Notes: a model not told the origin generated them from the sequence alone. A stretch of DNA of 25,437 nucleotides from an uncultured Collinsella sp. (GCA_900549085.1 URMO01000023.1:1-25437); one strand, 5' to 3'. Shown: positions 6,469 to 14,646, counted from the first letter of the stretch. A program made the numbers and translations.

Positions 6469-7944
6469 CTATGCGCTCTTTAGCTCATAGATGTTTTCTA
6501 ATGCCTTAAATATGCGCATATACCTGTCAAAACGCACGTTATATATCTCGTGGACTTTGTCGCTTTTTTCAACGGAATCTAGCCTTTTGCAGACCCCGGC
6601 GGAAACATCGGCCAAATCTTGTCCGCAAGAAGCTGAAAGCGCTAGCAATGCCGCGCCCTGACCGGCACCTGACGATTCCATGCGCACTAAATCGATTCCC
6701 AACACGTTTGAGAGCGTTTGCGCCCAAAAATCGTTCTTAGCCCCTCCGCCAACAAGCCTGATACCGAACCACTCTTGCGAATGGTTCACGGATTCCTTGA
6801 GTTCCCTGAGGGCATATGCCGTGCCCTCCATAAGTGCCCTCTCAAGCTCCGAACGCGTCGTGTCAAGGTCAAGCCCCAAAAAGGCACCTCGAACCGACGG
6901 GCAACCGTGCAAGACCTTTTCCCCCGACAGATGCGGATAGAACATGAGGTCCCTCATGTCGTAGAAAGGATCCTCAACGGCCTTGTCCTCGAGATCGTAG
7001 GAGTCGCTGTCTAGAATCTGTCCGTACCACCACTCCTTAGCTCCGCCACACGACCTAATACTGAGCTGAACTTGCGTCTTAAGAGTATTACCCCATTTAA
7101 ACAATACGGGCTTACCAACATCTGGAAGTTCAACCCCTTCGGCCGAATACATCAGCACACCGCTTGTGCCAAGCGAAATGGTGGGAATGCCCTCCAGGAG
7201 ACAGCCCGTACAAATCGCCGCCGCAGGATTATCGCCCGTCCCCCTTACAATCGAAGCGTCTGCGGGAATTCCCGTCTCAGCCGAAGCCCCTTCGCTAACG
7301 ACCCCGATAACCTTGTCGGAAGGCTCGACAGCGGGAAGCAACGACTCGGGAACCCCAAAATGCTCGCAAACCTCGTCAATCCAAGTTTGCTTCTTATTAT
7401 CGAAAAGCCCCGTTGTCGACGCTCCGCAATAGTCCATGCCGGGATGTCCGCCAAACTTGAGAGCGATCCAATCCGAAACCGAAAGGAATACCTCGCTCTT
7501 GGAAAGAGCTACTGGGTTGTTTTTAGCCATCCATGCAAGGTTCATTGCCGGAACCCCAGTTGAAAGGAAGCTGGCAACCTGGGGAAGACCTACAGTTAAC
7601 GCCCACTGCTTCTCATCAAAAACAGTGTCAATCGTGCGTTGATCATTCCACATTATCGCCGGACATGTCGGAACCCCAGCAGCATCAACCAGCACCGTCG
7701 TATGCATTTGCCCGGTGGCCCCAACGCCCTTAATTAGAGACAGGTCGACCTTCTCCCCAAGCAAGGCGCACGCCGAACAAACGGCATCCCACCATATCCC
7801 AGGTTCGATCTCTCTCCAACCGGGATGAGGCTCAGAGCATTCGTAAGCCTCGCTTGCAGTTGCGACAACTTTTCCACTTTCATCAATGCACGTAAGCTTC
7901 ACCGATGACGTGCCAACATCGACACCAAGGTAGAGCGCGCCCAT
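6469..7944 (-). CDS. FGGY-family carbohydrate kinase, xylulokinase-like
   Basis: A 491-residue kinase of the FGGY family. The N-terminal ATPase motif is YLGVDVGTSSVKL; GQMH (residues 78-81) and MWNDQR (98-103) are typical of xylulokinases; Asp238 in RGTGDNPAAA is the expected catalytic base; GGGAKNDFWAQ is the C-terminal adenosine-site motif. The start at 7944 is chosen because GGATGAGG lies at good distance and the protein then begins like XylB; a longer start at 7965 lacks a ribosome site. It follows the aldolase gene by 30 bp and is probably co-transcribed. Xylulose is the family default, but a ketohexose or ketose phosphate is equally compatible with this locus. Confidence 0.85.
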   Translation of the reverse strand: MGALYLGVDVGTSSVKLTCIDESGKVVATASEAYECSEPHPGWREIEPGIWWDAVCSACALLGEKVDLSLIKGVGATGQMHTTVLVDAAGVPTCPAIMWNDQRTIDTVFDEKQWALTVGLPQVASFLSTGVPAMNLAWMAKNNPVALSKSEVFLSVSDWIALKFGGHPGMDYCGASTTGLFDNKKQTWIDEVCEHFGVPESLLPAVEPSDKVIGVVSEGASAETGIPADASIVRGTGDNPAAAICTGCLLEGIPTISLGTSGVLMYSAEGVELPDVGKPVLFKWGNTLKTQVQLSIRSCGGAKEWWYGQILDSDSYDLEDKAVEDPFYDMRDLMFYPHLSGEKVLHGCPSVRGAFLGLDLDTTRSELERALMEGTAYALRELKESVNHSQEWFGIRLVGGGAKNDFWAQTLSNVLGIDLVRMESSGAGQGAALLALSASCGQDLADVSAGVCKRLDSVEKSDKVHEIYNVRFDRYMRIFKALENIYELKSA

Positions 7945-7974
7945 TATCGCCTCATCCATATCCATAATTCCGAT

Positions 7975-8817
7975 TTACTCAGCGATGCCGTTAATGGCGC
8001 GGGTCGTTTTGTAGGCAACGGCCGCAACGGCTTCTCGAGCATCGATTAGCACCTTGGCAAGATTGTGCTCATTGTTGTTTGCCTCATACGCCTTGCCAAC
8101 AGTTGTGATGTAGGCCTTACGCAGGTCGCTTGCAATATTGATCTTGGACATCTTGTGCGGCTGCATCGCATGGATGGTCTCGTAGGGAATTCCCGAGCCG
8201 CCATGAAGAACGAGGGGACACGGAGATACCTCTGCAAGCTTCTCAAGCAGCGGCAAATCGATGCGCGGCTCATCTTCGAGGCCATGAACATTACCGATGG
8301 ACACGGCCAGCAAATCACAGCCCGTGCGCTCTACGAACTCACAAACCTGATCCGGGTCGGTCTTAAGATCCGCCTCGGAAACATGATCGTCCTCCTTGCC
8401 CTTGATGGCGCCAAGCTCCGCCTCGACGGGCACGCCATAGCAATGGCAATAGTCGACCGCCTGGCGCGAGAAGCGAATGTTCTCTTCAAAGGAGAGCGCG
8501 GCACCGTCGATCATGACAGAGGTGAAGCCAGCCTGGACCGCCTGGCGTACGTCCTCGAGCGTCTTGCCGTGATCGAGATGCAGACACGTGGGAACGATAT
8601 AATCCTCCGCCGCGCGCTTTACGATGGATGCGATCATGCCGTAATCGGACAGCTTGACGTTAGTAGGGGCGATCTGAAGAATACCCGGCATCCCGGCCCT
8701 CTGTAATCCATCCAGGATACCCAAGGTCATCTCCATGTTTGTCGTGTTATATGCGGGAAGGAGCCATCCGTTCTTGCGTGCAATCTGGATCAGCTCAGTC
8801 GAAGTTACAACTGCCAT
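7975..8817 (-). CDS. Class II fructose/tagatose-bisphosphate-type aldolase
   Basis: A 280-residue zinc aldolase of the FbaA/GatY/KbaY family, which splits ketose phosphates into DHAP and an aldehyde. Asp82 and His83 in HLDHGK, Glu134 in VEAELG, His178 in IGNVHGL and His205 in VLHGGSGI are the expected catalytic and metal ligands; NIASDLR near the C-terminus binds phosphate. The short length and HLDHGKTLEDV are closer to GatY-like enzymes than to housekeeping FbaA. GGAGG lies 5-6 bases before the ATG. It is the first gene of a unit with the FGGY kinase. Two TAGACG palindromes lie 57-91 bp upstream. Its product DHAP would feed the isomerase homologue in the PTS unit. Confidence 0.88.
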   Translation of the reverse strand: MAVVTSTELIQIARKNGWLLPAYNTTNMEMTLGILDGLQRAGMPGILQIAPTNVKLSDYGMIASIVKRAAEDYIVPTCLHLDHGKTLEDVRQAVQAGFTSVMIDGAALSFEENIRFSRQAVDYCHCYGVPVEAELGAIKGKEDDHVSEADLKTDPDQVCEFVERTGCDLLAVSIGNVHGLEDEPRIDLPLLEKLAEVSPCPLVLHGGSGIPYETIHAMQPHKMSKINIASDLRKAYITTVGKAYEANNNEHNLAKVLIDAREAVAAVAYKTTRAINGIAE

Positions 8818-8873
8818 GATTCCTCCAACCGGGTTACGGCAATTCGAGTTGAGTTTTCGTTCCAGATACTTAT

Positions 8874-8908
8874 ATAGACGTCTATGTACCTGTTTATAGA
8901 CGACTATA
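8874..8908. promoter_or_regulatory. Tandem TAGACGTCTA operators before the aldolase gene
   Basis: Site 1 at 8874-8885 is a perfect palindrome ATAGACGTCTAT. Site 2 at 8895-8908 is TATAGACGACTATA, symmetric except at the centre. Their centres are 22 bp apart, about two helical turns, so dimers would bind on the same face. The same palindrome recurs at 9676-9687 and degenerately at 6381-6394. The form suits a HutC-type GntR dimer. Confidence 0.7.
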
Positions 8909-8954
8909 TACCTTTTTGATTTATGCGCAAAGCACTAAATACCGCAAATCGAAA

Positions 8955-8989
8955 AAAGGGGCTGCCGAGAAGCACTCGACAGCCCCTTT
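8955..8989 (-). terminator. Rho-independent terminator of the HAD gene
   Basis: AAAGGGGCTG pairs with CAGCCCCTTT around a second short stem CGAG/CTCG. On the minus strand it is followed by six T. It lies 13 bp after the end of the phosphatase gene and before the aldolase promoter, so the two are separate units. Confidence 0.88.
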
Positions 8990-9001
8990 CATTTGACATG
9001 C

Positions 9002-9658
9002 TTACCCCAGCGCCCCATTTGCCAGCATATCGGTAACGTCATTTAGGCTCGAAACTATTGCCGTGGCCAATCTTTCCATCTCATCTGTTGGCTCAGAGAG
9101 ATCGGGGACCATGACAGTGCAAAATCCTCCTGCAAATCCCGCACGCACCCCGTTATAGGAATCCTCTAAAACGAGGGATTTCTGCGGCGAAGCTCCTAGC
9201 TCATCCGCCGCTTTCAAAAAGACGTCTGGATAAGGCTTGGCGTGTTCGACCTCAATACCAGAGACGATCGAATCGAAATAAGGGAGTATTCCTCCCCTTA
9301 TCAAATTTGCCTCGATCATTTTTCTGCTCGATGATGAAGCAACTGCCATCGGAATTCCCTCAGCCTGAAGATAGTCGAGAAGCCGATCTAATCCGGGTTT
9401 CTTCTCTGCGCCCTGAGCCAGCGCTTCATGCGCTATTTCGTAAAAACGGTCAACAAACGCTTGAGAATCGACCTCATCACCATACCACTCGCGAATAATG
9501 GACACCGCTTCCGATCCATTGGTGCCACGCATGGCGTCCGCAAGACCCTCTTTGCATTCAACCTCAAACTCAATTGCGGTTTTGGGCCAGCAGGAAGCCC
9601 AAATCGGCTCAGTATCGAACATGAGCCCGTCCATATCGAAGATAACCGCCTCGAACAT
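9002..9658 (-). CDS. HAD-family sugar phosphatase / beta-phosphoglucomutase-like
   Basis: A 218-residue HAD subfamily IA protein. Asp8 and Asp10 in FDMDGLMFDTE are the nucleophile and acid/base; the VASSSS segment (about 107-111) is motif II; Lys141 in AKPYPDVF is motif III; Glu165-Asp166 in VLEDSYNG is motif IV. The cap domain is the helical C1 type. Such proteins dephosphorylate sugar phosphates or act as phosphoglucomutases; the sequence does not tell which. AGGAGG lies six bases before the ATG. A perfect TAGACGTCTA palindrome 18-29 bp before the start ties it to the adjoining sugar locus, where it could relieve sugar-phosphate build-up or free a PTS product for rephosphorylation. Confidence 0.85.
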   Translation of the reverse strand: MFEAVIFDMDGLMFDTEPIWASCWPKTAIEFEVECKEGLADAMRGTNGSEAVSIIREWYGDEVDSQAFVDRFYEIAHEALAQGAEKKPGLDRLLDYLQAEGIPMAVASSSSRKMIEANLIRGGILPYFDSIVSGIEVEHAKPYPDVFLKAADELGASPQKSLVLEDSYNGVRAGFAGGFCTVMVPDLSEPTDEMERLATAIVSSLNDVTDMLANGALG

Positions 9659-9675
9659 ATTGCCTCCTAGTTCAA

Positions 9676-9687
9676 ATAGACGTCTAT
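9676..9687. promoter_or_regulatory. TAGACGTCTA operator before the HAD phosphatase gene
   Basis: A perfect 12-bp palindrome ATAGACGTCTAT, identical to site 1 before the aldolase gene, followed by TATACG much as there (TATGTACC, TATATACC). It lies just before the ribosome site, where bound repressor would block transcription. Confidence 0.7.
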
Positions 9688-9775
9688 ATACGTTTATTCT
9701 ATCAAAGGAGATCTATCTTTCGCGACGGCATGAAAGGAGACGGGCCCAGTAAAAGCCGGCAGGCACCTCGCCCAC

Positions 9776-9816
9776 CAAAAACCACCACGATGGGGACTAT
9801 TCCCATCGTGGTGGTT
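9776..9816 (-). terminator. Rho-independent terminator of the EF-G-like gene
   Basis: A 15-bp perfect stem, AACCACCACGATGGG (9780-9794) with CCCATCGTGGTGGTT (9802-9816), and a 7-base loop. On the minus strand it ends in a run of T. It lies 80 bp after the stop of the EF-G-like gene. Confidence 0.88.
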
Positions 9817-9895
9817 GCCCTACATCGATCTACTTGGCGTGGCACTTCCAGAGCGGCCCTTTCATCGGCATGTATGTTACAGGCAACGACACGCG

Positions 9896-11971
9896 CTACT
9901 TGGCGCGGCCCTCCTCATAGCGCTCGACCAGCTTGGCCTGAACGTCATAGGGTACCTGCTCATAGCCCGCCGGCTTCATGGTAAAGTCGCCCGTGCCGCG
10001 CGTGATAGAGCGCAGACGCGTCGAGTAATCCGTCAGCTCGGCGAGAGGCGCCTGGGCAATGACCACGGTGTCACCGCGCTCATCGGTCTCCATGCCCGTC
10101 ACGCGACCACGCGAGGCCGAGATGTCGCCCATCACGGCGCCGGCGTAGCTCTCGGGGATAGTCACCGTGATTTCCTCGATGGGCTCCAGCACCACCGGGT
10201 CGGCATCGGCACATGCCTTGCGCAGGCCGATGCGAGCCGCCGCGCGGAACGCCATCTCGTTGGAGTCGACGCTGTGATACGAGCCGTCGTACACAGCCAC
10301 GCGAATGCCCGTGAGCGGATAGCCGGCAATGATGCCGTCCTTCATGGTCTCCTGGACGCCCTTGTCCACGGCGGGGATCAGCGAGCGCGGAATGCGGCCG
10401 CCCACGACCTCGTCCACAAACTCATAGCCATCGCTCGTGCCGTCGGGCCCAATGAGCGGCTCCACGCGCAGCCAGCAGTCGCCGTACTGACCGGCGCCGC
10501 CGGTCTGCTTCTTATGGCGGCCCTGGGCACTTGCCGTACGGCGAATGGTCTCGCGATACGGAATGCGGATCGGCACGCTCTTGGCTACGACCTTGGTGCG
10601 ATCCTCCAAACGATTGAGCAGCACCGAAACCTGCGCCTCGCCCACCGCCGAAATGATGGTCTGGCCGGTCTCCTCGTCGCGGTCGATGCTCATGGTCGGA
10701 TCGGCCTTGCAGGCCTTCTCGATAAACGTGTAGAGCTTCTCTTCGTCGCCGCGGTTCTCGGCCTCGATGGCAATGCGGTACTGCGAGTTGGGGAACTTAA
10801 ACGCCGCAGCCTCGACCTTGCCGGTAATCGAGAGCGTATCGCCCGTCTCGGCCGCCAGCTTGGGCGCCACGATGATATCGCCGGCATAAGCATGGCCGAC
10901 CTCGGTCATGTCACGGCCGCACATCACATACAGGTGGGCCAGACGCTCACCCTTGCGCGTGCGCGCATTAATCAGCTCGAGGCCCGGCTCAAGCGTACCC
11001 GTCAGCACCTTGATAAAGCTGATGCGACCCTGCTGCGGATCGGCCAGGGTCTTAAACACAAATGCCACCGGACGGTCATCGTCACTCGAGATCTTAAGCG
11101 AATCGCCATCGATAAGCGGCATCTCGCCGTAGTCCGTCGGCGCTGGGAAGTACGTCGCGATGTCATCCATCAGCGAGTTGACGCCCTGCTCCTTAATGCA
11201 ATCGCCCGCAAAGACCGGCACAAAGATGCGCTCGGCGATCGCCTTCGACAGCAGGCCTTCGAGCTCCTCCTGCGTCAGCGTCTCCTCGCCTTCCAAGTAC
11301 TTCATCATCAGATCGTCGTCAGCCTCGGCCACCAGCTCGCACAGATGGTCATGGGCTTCCTCAGCCTGGGCACGATACTCCTCGGGAATCTCCGACTCAG
11401 TGGCTTCGGTGCCGTTGCAATGGCGCGCCTTCATGCGCACCAGGTCGATGATGCCGTCAAAGTCCTCGCCCTCGCCCCAGGGAAGGGTCACGGCGCCCAG
11501 GCGCGTGCCAAAGCGCTCCTGCAGCAGGTTCATTGTGGTCGTAAAGCTGGCCTCGGAGCGCGAAAGGCGGTTCACGAACACCGCACGCGCCAGGCGCAGG
11601 TCCTCGGCGGCATACCAGAGCTTAACTGTCGTAGGCTGCGGGCCGGCCTCGGCGTCGACCACAAACAGAGCCGTCTCGCAGACGCTCATCGCGGCAAAGG
11701 CGTCGCCGATAAAATCGGGGTAGCACGGGGCATCGAGCACATTGATGCGCGCGCCCTTCCAGTCGATCGGCGCAATGGTCGTCGAGATGGAAAACGCACG
11801 CTTGACCTCTTCGGGGTCATAGTCGAGCGTAGGCTTGGTGCCGTCGTGGCCGCCCAGGCGGGCGGTCTTGCCGGAAAGGTGGAGCATGGCCTCGGCGAGT
11901 GAAGTCTTGCCCACCCCGCCTTGGCCTACGAGCACCACGTTCCTTACGTTACCGGTCTTGGGAGCACCCAT
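9896..11971 (-). CDS. Elongation factor G-like protein (EF-G paralogue)
   Basis: A 691-residue protein with full EF-G architecture: G domain, domain II, III, IV (GAGQYGDCWLRVEP and GGRIPRSLIPAVDKGV) and a domain V with GDISASRGRVTGME. It belongs to the EF-G-like group that starts with GQGGVGKTS rather than the canonical AHIDAGKTT, so it is not the translocase FusA. Within the G domain, DxxG is DAPC (Asp80 to Cys83) and NKxD is NRLS (134-137). These changes question ordinary GTP hydrolysis and guanine selection. The start at 11971 is chosen because AAGGAGG lies six bases upstream; a longer frame reaches 12082 but has no ribosome site. It is a single-gene unit. Relatives are thought to act on ribosomes in some accessory way, but the role is unsettled. 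Confidence 0.85.
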   Translation of the reverse strand: MGAPKTGNVRNVVLVGQGGVGKTSLAEAMLHLSGKTARLGGHDGTKPTLDYDPEEVKRAFSISTTIAPIDWKGARINVLDAPCYPDFIGDAFAAMSVCETALFVVDAEAGPQPTTVKLWYAAEDLRLARAVFVNRLSRSEASFTTTMNLLQERFGTRLGAVTLPWGEGEDFDGIIDLVRMKARHCNGTEATESEIPEEYRAQAEEAHDHLCELVAEADDDLMMKYLEGEETLTQEELEGLLSKAIAERIFVPVFAGDCIKEQGVNSLMDDIATYFPAPTDYGEMPLIDGDSLKISSDDDRPVAFVFKTLADPQQGRISFIKVLTGTLEPGLELINARTRKGERLAHLYVMCGRDMTEVGHAYAGDIIVAPKLAAETGDTLSITGKVEAAAFKFPNSQYRIAIEAENRGDEEKLYTFIEKACKADPTMSIDRDEETGQTIISAVGEAQVSVLLNRLEDRTKVVAKSVPIRIPYRETIRRTASAQGRHKKQTGGAGQYGDCWLRVEPLIGPDGTSDGYEFVDEVVGGRIPRSLIPAVDKGVQETMKDGIIAGYPLTGIRVAVYDGSYHSVDSNEMAFRAAARIGLRKACADADPVVLEPIEEITVTIPESYAGAVMGDISASRGRVTGMETDERGDTVVIAQAPLAELTDYSTRLRSITRGTGDFTMKPAGYEQVPYDVQAKLVERYEEGRAK

Positions 11972-12282
11972 GATGACCTCCTTGCAGGGCCGCGCGCAAT
12001 GCGCGACGCCAACGGGGAGAGTTCGCAGTCGGTGCCGTCCCGGGAGCAGCATGGTCGGCAGCCGAGCCGACTCACCCTCCAAATGTCCTATGCCACCACC
12101 CTACCCTCACGGGCGACCGTCCATGCACACCTTTCGGCACACGTATGAATACGGGCGGCGAGAGGAAGGAGAACGTATACGAGGCAATTATTGGACCCCG
12201 CCGATGCAAATTAAAGTGCCGCCGCAGGCCGTAAAACCTGCGGCGGCTTCGCCTCAATCAATAGTTGAGTAAAAAGCTGAGC
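11972..12282. other. Intergenic region between ABC operon and EF-G-like gene
   Basis: About 310 bp. It contains the terminator hairpin of the ABC operon (12218-12247) and must hold the promoter of the EF-G-like gene, but no convincing -35/-10 pair stands out. No RNA gene or coding frame with a ribosome site is visible. Confidence 0.5.
12218..12247 (-). terminator. Likely terminator of the amino-acid ABC operon
   Basis: An 11-bp GC-rich stem GCCGCCGCAGG/CCTGCGGCGGC with an 8-base loop, followed on the minus strand by a loose T-rich tail (ACTTTAATTT). It lies 35 bp after the ATPase stop. Confidence 0.7.
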
Positions 12283-13047
12283 CTACCCCTCGATACGACT
12301 CAAGAACTCACGGGTACGTTGCTCACGAGGGTGATCGATAACCTGCTCGGCAGGGCCCTCCTCGACAATGCGACCTCCGTCCATAAAGACCACGCGGTCG
12401 GCAACATCGCGCGCAAATTGCATTGCGTGGGTCACGATCACCATCGTCATATTCTGCGCCGCCAGGTCTTTAATGACACGCAGCACCTCGGCCGTTAGCT
12501 CGGGATCGAGCGCCGAGGTCGGCTCGTCAAAGAACAAAATCTCCGGGTCGAGCGCCAAGGCGCGGGCGATACTCACGCGCTGTTGTTGACCGCCCGAAAG
12601 CTCACACGGAACCTTGTTCTCGTTGCCCGCAAGCCCCATCTGCGCGATCAACTCGCGTGCGCGTGCCTCCGCCTGCTCGCGCGGGCGCTTGAGCACGCGA
12701 ATCGGAGCATCGGTGATGTTTTTCATCACCGTATAGTGCGGAAACAGATTGTAGTTCTGAAACACCAGGCCAAATCGCGAACGCGCCCGCTTGGGCACGT
12801 CGCCTTTCGCATATACCGCACCCGACCCCGCGTCCGTCGCAACGGCAAGGTCGCCAAACGAAAGCGAGCCACCGTCGAGCGTCTCGAGTAGCGTAGCGCA
12901 GCGCAGCAGCGTGGACTTACCGCCGCCTGACGGCCCGATAATCGCTACGACCTCGCCACGCTTTACCTCGAGCGAGATATCCTTAAGCACCTCATTGCCA
13001 CCAAACGCCTTACGCGCGTTCGATATATTCATTACCGAATTAATCAT
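12283..13047 (-). CDS. Polar amino-acid ABC transporter ATP-binding protein
   Basis: A 254-residue ATPase of the GlnQ/HisP type. Walker A is GPSGGGKST (38-46), the Q-loop is in VFQNYNLFPHYTV, the signature is LSGGQQQRVSIARAL, Walker B is ILFFDEPTSALDPE, and the H-loop is VTHAMQFA. The start at 13047 is the ATG in ATGATTAA, overlapping the permease stop by 8 nt; a longer frame to 13098 lies inside the permease gene and has no support. An ATG at 13032 is a possible alternative. It is the last gene of a three-gene operon and powers amino-acid import with the permease upstream. Confidence 0.93.
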   Translation of the reverse strand: MINSVMNISNARKAFGGNEVLKDISLEVKRGEVVAIIGPSGGGKSTLLRCATLLETLDGGSLSFGDLAVATDAGSGAVYAKGDVPKRARSRFGLVFQNYNLFPHYTVMKNITDAPIRVLKRPREQAEARARELIAQMGLAGNENKVPCELSGGQQQRVSIARALALDPEILFFDEPTSALDPELTAEVLRVIKDLAAQNMTMVIVTHAMQFARDVADRVVFMDGGRIVEEGPAEQVIDHPREQRTREFLSRIEG

Positions 13048-13693
13048 GGTAGTAATCCAATTTTTTCTCGGCGGCGCCCAGCAGCATCTCGACCACAAAG
13101 TTAAAGACCCAGTAGATCAGCGCCGCGATCGCAAACGGCACCATGCTCACTTGCGAGGCGACCAGCGCCTTGGCCGTCGAGAACATCTCCCCCACGCCGA
13201 TGGCAAACGCCAGCGACGTGTCTTTGACCAGCGTGATGATCTCGTTGCCCATCGCCGGCAAAATGCGCTTGGCGACCTGCGGCATCACGATGTACAAAAA
13301 CGTCTGCAGACGCGAGTAGCCCAGAACCTCGGCGGCCTCATATTGACCACGCGGAATCGACTGCAGGCCCGAGCGATAGATCTCGGCAAAGTAGCCGGCG
13401 TAGTTGATGATGAACGCCACAACGCACGCCGTCCACTTGGAATCAGGCGTGAGCGAAATGCCGAACACGTAATACGGGGCAAAGTAGATGGCAAACATCT
13501 GCAGCATGAGCGGCGTACCGCGCATGACCGAAATGTAGATGCGCGCGACCCAACGCAGCGGCGCGATTTTACTCATGCGCATGAACGCCACGGGGATTCC
13601 CAGCGGAATCGACCCGAGCAGCGTCAGCACAAACAGCTGCAAACTGACCAAGAACCCCTGGCCAAGCATCTGCATCATGACTTGAATAGACAT
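13040..13693 (-). CDS. Polar amino-acid ABC transporter permease
   Basis: A 217-residue membrane protein of the HisM/GlnP family with about five helices. The EAA loop (YEAAEVLGYSRLQTF, then IVMPQ) contacts the ATPase; ISVMRGTPLMLQMF and ALIYWVFNFVVE are conserved family segments. The ATG at 13693 shares its A with the TAA stop of the binding-protein gene (TAATG), a translational coupling. A frame extending to 13708 begins with TTG inside the previous gene and is not used. One permease gene alone implies a homodimer in the membrane. Confidence 0.92.
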   Translation of the reverse strand: MSIQVMMQMLGQGFLVSLQLFVLTLLGSIPLGIPVAFMRMSKIAPLRWVARIYISVMRGTPLMLQMFAIYFAPYYVFGISLTPDSKWTACVVAFIINYAGYFAEIYRSGLQSIPRGQYEAAEVLGYSRLQTFLYIVMPQVAKRILPAMGNEIITLVKDTSLAFAIGVGEMFSTAKALVASQVSMVPFAIAALIYWVFNFVVEMLLGAAEKKLDYYHD

Positions 13694-14553
13694 TACTTGA
13701 GCACCCAATTATCGAAAGATAGACCATAGCTTGAATACTTGTCGCACAGGTCCTTGACCGTGCCGTCCTCGTAGAGCGCCCGGAGCGACTCGGTCACGGC
13801 GTCGGCCGACTTGATGTCGCCCTTCTTAAAGCCGACGGCATAGTGCTCGCTGGACAGCGGCTTATCAAGCTGTGTATAGGCATCGGGCTTGGCGGCAAGC
13901 TGATACTGAGCAATCGAAAGATCGCAAGCCACGGCATCGACCGCGCCGCTCTCGAGCTGCATAAAGGCCGTATTGTACTCGCCGATGGTATCGAGCGTGG
14001 CAAACGTCGCCGCCAGATCCTTCTGGTCACCCTCGAGCACATCCTGTGCAGCGGAATCAGTCTGGGTAATCACGGTCTTGCCGGCAAGATCGTCCCAGCT
14101 CTTGATGCCCGCATCCTTCTTGACCACCAGCACCTGCTCGTTGAGCATGTACGGCTCGGAGAACGTGTAGTCGTCCTCGCGGCCCTCCATGGTAAAGCCG
14201 TTCCAGATGCAGTTGATGGCGCCCGAGTTGAGCAGCGTATCCTTGGCGTCCCAGTCGATGGCCTCGTATTTGACCTCCCAGCCCTGCTTATCGGCAACAG
14301 CCTTGGCAAGGTCAAGGTCAAAGCCCGTGTACTCTCCATCGTCACCCACAAAGCCGTACGGAGGATAGGACTTGTCAAAGCCCACCACGAGCTTCTTGGA
14401 CTCTGCAGCGCCCTTCGCATCCTTGGCCGCGGCAGAGCCAGCAGCGGAGCCCTTGCCGGCACCACCGCCGCAGCCGACAAGACCAAGGCCAAGCACCGTG
14501 GCAAACGAGCCGGCTAGACCAACAAACTGACGACGAGACATATCGGTATTCAT
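13693..14553 (-). CDS. Amino-acid ABC transporter substrate-binding lipoprotein
   Basis: A 286-residue periplasmic-type binding protein (SBP family 3) displayed on the cell surface as a lipoprotein. The signal peptide has SRRQFVGLAGS with a twin-arginine pair (residues 7-8), a hydrophobic core, and lipobox LVGC with Cys28. A Gly/Ala/Ser/Lys linker (29-55) precedes the binding lobes, which begin KLVVGFDKSYPPYGFVGDDG and include GFDLDLAKAVADKQGW. The start at 14553 has GGGGGAA upstream; a GTG at 14574 is not credible. It is the first gene of the operon and sets specificity. The ligand cannot be read from sequence; polar amino acids or cystine are the family range. Confidence 0.92.
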   Translation of the reverse strand: MNTDMSRRQFVGLAGSFATVLGLGLVGCGGGAGKGSAAGSAAAKDAKGAAESKKLVVGFDKSYPPYGFVGDDGEYTGFDLDLAKAVADKQGWEVKYEAIDWDAKDTLLNSGAINCIWNGFTMEGREDDYTFSEPYMLNEQVLVVKKDAGIKSWDDLAGKTVITQTDSAAQDVLEGDQKDLAATFATLDTIGEYNTAFMQLESGAVDAVACDLSIAQYQLAAKPDAYTQLDKPLSSEHYAVGFKKGDIKSADAVTESLRALYEDGTVKDLCDKYSSYGLSFDNWVLK

Positions 14554-14571
14554 GGTATTCCCCCTTGGTAG

Positions 14572-14638
14572 CACTTTAGTTAAGTAAAGTGAGTCATGTA
14601 ACGTTCAGAATCATACACTTTAGTGAGATGGAGTACAA
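14572..14638 (-). promoter_or_regulatory. Promoter and candidate operator of the amino-acid ABC operon
   Basis: On the minus strand TTGTAC (14633-14638), a 17-bp spacer and TATGAT (14610-14615) form a good promoter, with start near 14603. CACTTTAGT occurs at 14572-14580 and again at 14616-14624, 44 bp apart. The first copy pairs with TAAAGTG (14585-14591) as a dyad just downstream of the start point. The second lies between the -35 and -10 boxes. The arrangement suits a repressor, possibly an amino-acid-sensing one. Confidence 0.5.
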
Positions 14639-14646
14639 GGGAGGGT

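Noticed and set aside
9815..11902. A 695-codon open frame on the plus strand opposite the EF-G-like gene
   Set aside because: It is an antisense shadow caused by GC-rich codon bias. It has no ribosome site and reads as Arg/His/Leu-rich sequence without domains.
12072..12282. Small frames upstream of the EF-G-like gene
   Set aside because: No ribosome sites, no recognisable residues, and they overlap the ABC operon terminator.
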